Of a stretch of DNA of 16,799 bases, positions 14,937 through 16,799 are shown piece after piece. A program made the position numbers and the translations under genes. Under the pieces are notes generated by a model. The model was not told the DNA's origin. It searched no databases and worked only from the letters and a program-made list of their open reading frames with translations. The DNA is from Dehalococcoidia bacterium. GTDB taxonomy: Bacteria; Chloroflexota; Dehalococcoidia; GIF9; AB-539-J10. Within the stretch, counting starts at the first letter, position 1. Each line of letters starts with the position of its first letter. The stretch spans positions 1-16,799 of the forward strand of contig JAGMBH010000004.1 in the NCBI GenBank assembly GCA_023129815.1, read 5' to 3'.

Positions 14937-15101
14937 GTGTCCAGCAAAAATCATTGGATTTTAATTGTGGCGTTCTTCCTACTAACAGGGTTAGGCTATT
15001 TATTTGCAAAGTGGGTCGCTTTGGTGTATGATTTATTTAGTAGTTTCAGTTTAGGTTGTTACATACTTAAATCATCTCAGATTTCCCTAAGTGTTGGATG
15101 A
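14937..15101 (+). CDS. Possible 54-residue single-pass membrane peptide
   Basis: A GTG-initiated frame reads MSSKNHWILIVAFFLL and continues with TGLGYLFAKWVALVYDLF, a hydrophobic run of about 25 residues, then SLGCYILKSSQISLSVG. It would be a small membrane peptide. Against it: no ribosome-binding site upstream of the GTG, and the best promoter in the area (15004-15032) lies inside it. It may be a relic of a larger membrane protein or a chance product of T-rich DNA. Confidence 0.25.
   Translation: MSSKNHWILIVAFFLLTGLGYLFAKWVALVYDLFSSFSLGCYILKSSQISLSVG
15004..15032 (+). promoter_or_regulatory. Sigma-70-like promoter for the zinc-ribbon/RRM genes
   Basis: TTGCAA (15004-15009), a 17-base spacer, then TATGAT (15027-15032). 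Five of six bases in the -10 and four of six in the -35 fit consensus at ideal spacing. Transcription would start near 15039-15040, leaving a leader of about 103 bases before the ATG at 15143, long enough for the structure described next. Confidence 0.6.
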
Positions 15102-15143
15102 CCAGAGCTCTAACTAAAATTTCGAAGAGAGGAGGTCATCCAA
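15094..15143 (+). promoter_or_regulatory. 10-bp inverted repeat bracketing the leader and ribosome-binding site of the zinc-ribbon gene
   Basis: TTGGATGACC (15094-15103) is perfectly complementary to GGTCATCCAA (15134-15143), with a 30-base loop. In the mRNA the right arm would cover the last two G of the GGAGG ribosome-binding site (15131-15135), the whole spacer and the first base of the start codon. Two G-U pairs could extend the stem over the rest of the AUG. This is the geometry of a translational switch such as an RNA thermometer or autoregulatory hairpin. An operator for a dimeric DNA-binding protein is the alternative. Confidence 0.6.
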
Positions 15144-15448
15144 TGAGTTTTCAGGACAAGTCGATCCAGTGTTCCGATTGTGGGACTGCCTTCACTTTCA
15201 GCGCTGAGGAACAAGAGTTTTTTCAATCTAAGGGCTATACTAATGAGCCCAAGCGCTGTCCCTCATGCCGCCAGGCAAGGAAGGCAGAGCGATACGGAAA
15301 TAGTGGCCACAGCTACGGGTCCCCACGCCAAATGTTTCCTGCGATATGCGCCGAGTGCGGCAAAGACACCGAAGTACCCTTTGAACCTCGCGGTGATAAG
15401 CCAGTGTATTGTAGCGATTGCTACCGTAAAGTCAGACTGAGTAGATAG
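15143..15448 (+). CDS. Small double zinc-ribbon protein
   Basis: This is a 101-residue protein with two zinc ribbons. The first is C10-SDC13 with its pair at C39-PSC42, with the FTFSAEEQEFFQSKGYTNEPKRC type of spacing (FTFSAEEQEFF, then YTNEPKRC) known from the probable zinc-ribbon domain family. The second is C69-AEC72-GK, then VPFEPRGDKPVYC90-SDC93. The middle is basic, glycine/serine/tyrosine-rich (about 48-64). Such proteins are common beside RNA-binding genes in several phyla, but function is unknown; nucleic-acid binding is plausible. The start is ATG 15143 with GGAGG 7 bases upstream. The frame is open to 15098, but that would place the start inside the left arm of the leader hairpin. 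It precedes two RRM genes on the same strand. Confidence 0.87.
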   Translation: MSFQDKSIQCSDCGTAFTFSAEEQEFFQSKGYTNEPKRCPSCRQARKAERYGNSGHSYGSPRQMFPAICAECGKDTEVPFEPRGDKPVYCSDCYRKVRLSR

Positions 15449-15463
15449 TGCGGGTTTGATCTA

Positions 15464-15507
15464 AATGATATACATAGGCTAGGGCTACCCGGCCTATGTA
15501 TATCATT
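15464..15507 (+). promoter_or_regulatory. Perfect 16-bp inverted repeat (hairpin) between the zinc-ribbon and first RRM genes
   Basis: AATGATATACATAGGC (15464-15479) is perfectly complementary to GCCTATGTATATCATT (15492-15507). The 12-base centre contains GGG-cta-CCC, so the whole element can fold into one long stem. It lies 15 bases after the zinc-ribbon stop and 41 bases before the RRM start. There is no run of T after it, so it is not a textbook Rho-independent terminator. An mRNA-stabilising or processing hairpin, an attenuator, or a dimeric operator are possible. Confidence 0.75.
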
Positions 15508-15548
15508 ATAGTGTGCAGGGGATTAAGTAATTTAGCAAAGGAGGCAAT

Positions 15549-15890
15549 ATGAATATCTATGTAGGCAACTTATCGTTTGAGGTAACTGAAAATGAATTGC
15601 GGCAAGAATTCACGGCATTTGGGCAAGTCACCTCTGTAAACATTATCAAAGATAAGTATAGCGAGCGTTCCAGAGGATTTGCCTTCGTTGAGATGCCAAT
15701 AGTGTCTGAGGGCCAAGCTGCAGTTGCTGGCCTTAAAGGAAAAACATTAAACGATCGAACGCTTGATGTTAGTGAAGCTCGTCCTCGAACTGACAACAGA
15801 AGCGGTGGGTTCTACGGTGACAGGAGGGGTGGTGGCTACGGTGGTGGTAGAGGTGGTAGATCCGGGGGAGGAAGACAGCGAAGATATTAA
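15549..15890 (+). CDS. RRM-domain RNA-binding protein with Gly/Arg-rich tail, copy 1
   Basis: This is a 113-residue single-RRM protein of the type found in cyanobacteria and other bacteria, similar to eukaryotic glycine-rich RNA-binding proteins and often cold-responsive. RNP2 is IYVGNL (3-8) and RNP1 is RGFAFVEM (42-49), with the aromatic residues needed for stacking on RNA. The domain ends near residue 80, followed by a disordered tail with repeated RGG/GGG units (GGFYGDRRGGGYGGGRGG and RSGGGRQRRY), which should add non-specific RNA affinity. A very strong AAAGGAGG ribosome-binding site precedes the ATG. It lies downstream of the hairpin at 15464-15507 and upstream of a paralogue. Confidence 0.95.
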   Translation: MNIYVGNLSFEVTENELRQEFTAFGQVTSVNIIKDKYSERSRGFAFVEMPIVSEGQAAVAGLKGKTLNDRTLDVSEARPRTDNRSGGFYGDRRGGGYGGGRGGRSGGGRQRRY

Positions 15891-16012
15891 CCTATACGGT
15901 AGCTATCTATACTTAAAAGTCGCGTTGGCATTTGCATAACTCCGTACACTGTTACTGACAAACTCGTGACAAATCGGTGTGCGGTAACCCATTTCACAAA
16001 AGGGGGGCCAAT

Positions 16013-16291
16013 ATGAATATCTTTGTGTGTAACTTATCTCTTGAGCTGACTGCGGATGAACTGCGACGAGAATTCATCGCTTTCGGCGAAGTGATATCTG
16101 TAACCATCATGAACGACAAGCATATTGGTAGTGGCCAATCTAGGGGATATGGATTTGTTGAAATGCCATCACAGCCTGAAGGTCAAGCCGCAATCACTAC
16201 CCTCAATGGAAAATCACTAAGGGATAGGACGATTGATGTTATTCAGGCCCTCGCTCTTTCTAAGAACAGAGGCAAGGGGCTCCTATGGTAA
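16013..16291 (+). CDS. RRM-domain RNA-binding protein, copy 2, tail lost by frameshift
   Basis: This 92-residue protein is a paralogue of the preceding gene: MNIFVCNLSLELTADELRRE against MNIYVGNLSFEVTENELRQE. RNP2 is IFVCNL (C replaces the usual G) and RNP1 is RGYGFVEM. The start is ATG 16013, aligned with the paralogue, with a G-rich site (AAAAGGGGGG) upstream; the open frame back to 15977 is not homologous. The frame ends NRGKGLLW. Shifting one base at the G-run 16276-16279 gives instead GSYGNKRGGWFG, then SRVRQRRN, ending at 16340, clearly the expected basic Gly/Arg tail. The gene is thus either truncated by a one-base insertion, frameshifted during translation, or affected by a sequencing error. 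The RRM itself is complete. Confidence 0.85.
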   Translation: MNIFVCNLSLELTADELRREFIAFGEVISVTIMNDKHIGSGQSRGYGFVEMPSQPEGQAAITTLNGKSLRDRTIDVIQALALSKNRGKGLLW

Positions 16292-16404
16292 CAAGAGAGG
16301 CGGCTGGTTCGGTAGCAGAGTAAGACAAAGAAGAAACTAAACTGCTGGTCATGATCTATATCCTTGAGATGTGTAACAATCAGCCAGAGTGTTAAAGTAA
16401 TACG

Positions 16405-16799
16405 CTATCGTTTCTCTTCAGCAATAAGTTCCGCCAGTTGATCCAGCACCGCCTTCAGGGCATCCAGTTCTTCCCCGTAGCCAGTCCAATCACCTGCTTT
16501 GAGGTACTGCTGAGCCCTGTCATAATGCTGTTGAGCCTCCTCAATTAGACTGGCTATCTCCGCGCTCAGCGCTTCCTCTGGCTCTCTTGGAGTCGGTGGC
16601 TCAACCTCAGGTTCCTCAGGCGGTATCGCCTCCGTACCAAAGATAACGGCAAGGCTTTCCTCCAACGTGGGCTCCATAGCTATCTGGTCGCCGGCAACTA
16701 CAATAACTCGCTTTAGCTGTGGCAGCCCACCGCCCTCCGCCTGGAGGAAGACTGGCTCCACATACAGAATGGACTTGCCTAAAGGAATCAGCAGCAGGT
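16405..16799 (-). CDS. UPF0182 family membrane protein, C-terminal end only (runs off right edge)
   Basis: The minus-strand frame is open through the right edge and ends at the TAG at 16405. Just inside the edge it reads LLIPLGKSILYVEPVFLQAE, then LPQLKRVIVVAGDQIAMEPTLEESLAVIFG, quoted here as LPQLKRVIVVAG and MEPTLEESLAVIFG. This is the conserved C-terminal end of UPF0182 (COG1615) proteins, large multi-pass membrane proteins of about 900 residues and unknown function. A proline/glutamate linker (PPEEPEVEPPTPREPEE) leads to a final helical segment EIASLIEEAQQHYDRAQQYL, which in this family looks like a TPR-type or coiled helical pair. Any start codon inside the window (e.g. GTG 16761) is internal. 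The gene converges on the RRM genes, with about 60 bases between. Confidence 0.88.
   Translation of the reverse strand, partial: LLLIPLGKSILYVEPVFLQAEGGGLPQLKRVIVVAGDQIAMEPTLEESLAVIFGTEAIPPEEPEVEPPTPREPEEALSAEIASLIEEAQQHYDRAQQYLKAGDWTGYGEELDALKAVLDQLAELIAEEKR

Larger units (their letters stand above)
14670..15142. other. Gene-poor stretch between the accessory block and the zinc-ribbon gene
   Basis: About 470 bases hold no convincing long gene. Contents by eye are a 41-residue ORF (14683-14808), a 54-residue hydrophobic ORF (14937-15101), a small hairpin AAAATC-attg-GATTTT (14947-14962) without a proper U-tract, and a sigma-70-like promoter (15004-15032) with a roughly 105-base leader for the next gene. 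The piece 14809-14936 shows nothing I can interpret. No integrase site or long direct repeat was recognised, although the stretch borders the end of the accessory block. Confidence 0.6.

Noticed and set aside
14947..14962. Short hairpin AAAATC-attg-GATTTT as a terminator
   Set aside because: The stem is all A/T except one pair, too weak, and a T-run is missing.
15464..15507. Rho-independent terminator at the 16-bp hairpin
   Set aside because: No U-tract follows; the sequence after the stem is mixed. It is listed as a hairpin of unknown role.
15977..16012. Longer start for the second RRM gene
   Set aside because: The paralogue aligns from MNI at 16013, and the extra 12 residues have no counterpart; they translate the ribosome-binding-site region.
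1..16799. CRISPR array, tRNA or rRNA genes, transposases or integrases
   Set aside because: No regularly spaced direct repeats, no recognisable tRNA or rRNA segments, and no transposase- or integrase-like proteins were seen on either strand.

Overview
This window looks like a bacterial chromosome segment of moderate GC. It most resembles the Chloroflexota (Dehalococcoidia-type lineages). That assignment is an inference from the gene set: a yebC-ruvC-ruvA cluster, a compact argJ-argB-argD-argG set, a double zinc-ribbon protein next to glycine/arginine-tailed RRM proteins, and a UPF0182 protein. No rRNA, tRNA, CRISPR array or transposase was found.

Left block (1-3860, minus strand): a tightly packed leftward operon yebC > ruvC > ruvA > degV > uvrB. 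Genes overlap by 4 bases or lie 3-7 bases apart, and uvrB runs off the left edge. It combines Holliday-junction processing (RuvA, RuvC) and nucleotide-excision repair (UvrB) with a YebC-family regulator and a DegV-type lipid-binding protein. ruvB is not in the run.

Arginine block (3967-8473, plus strand): divergent from yebC, with argJ, argB and argD overlapping one another, then argG after a roughly 130-base imperfect palindromic repeat that also supplies the last codons of argD. Together they cover acetyl recycling, acetylglutamate phosphorylation, the transamination step and argininosuccinate synthesis. argC, argF and argH are absent from the window.

Accessory/defence-like block (8488-14669, plus strand): radC paralogue 1, an MNT nucleotidyltransferase antitoxin, a decayed HEPN toxin remnant, a 37-residue fragment resembling the start of a DNA methyltransferase, radC paralogue 2, a methyltransferase with an N-terminal nuclease-like domain, a two-TRD specificity subunit, and an uncharacterised protein resembling the LPO_1073/Vpar_1526 family. 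The nuclease-methylase fusion plus separate S subunit, with no HsdR motor, resembles BcgI-like (type IIB) restriction-modification more than classical type I.

Right block (14670-16340, plus strand): a gene-poor 470-base stretch with two doubtful small ORFs and a good sigma-70-like promoter, then a small zinc-ribbon protein and two RRM RNA-binding proteins. A 10-bp inverted repeat brackets the leader and ribosome-binding site of the zinc-ribbon gene. A 16-bp perfect hairpin separates it from the first RRM gene. The second RRM gene has lost its basic tail by a single-base frameshift. At the right edge a UPF0182 membrane-protein gene enters on the minus strand, with only its C-terminal end inside.
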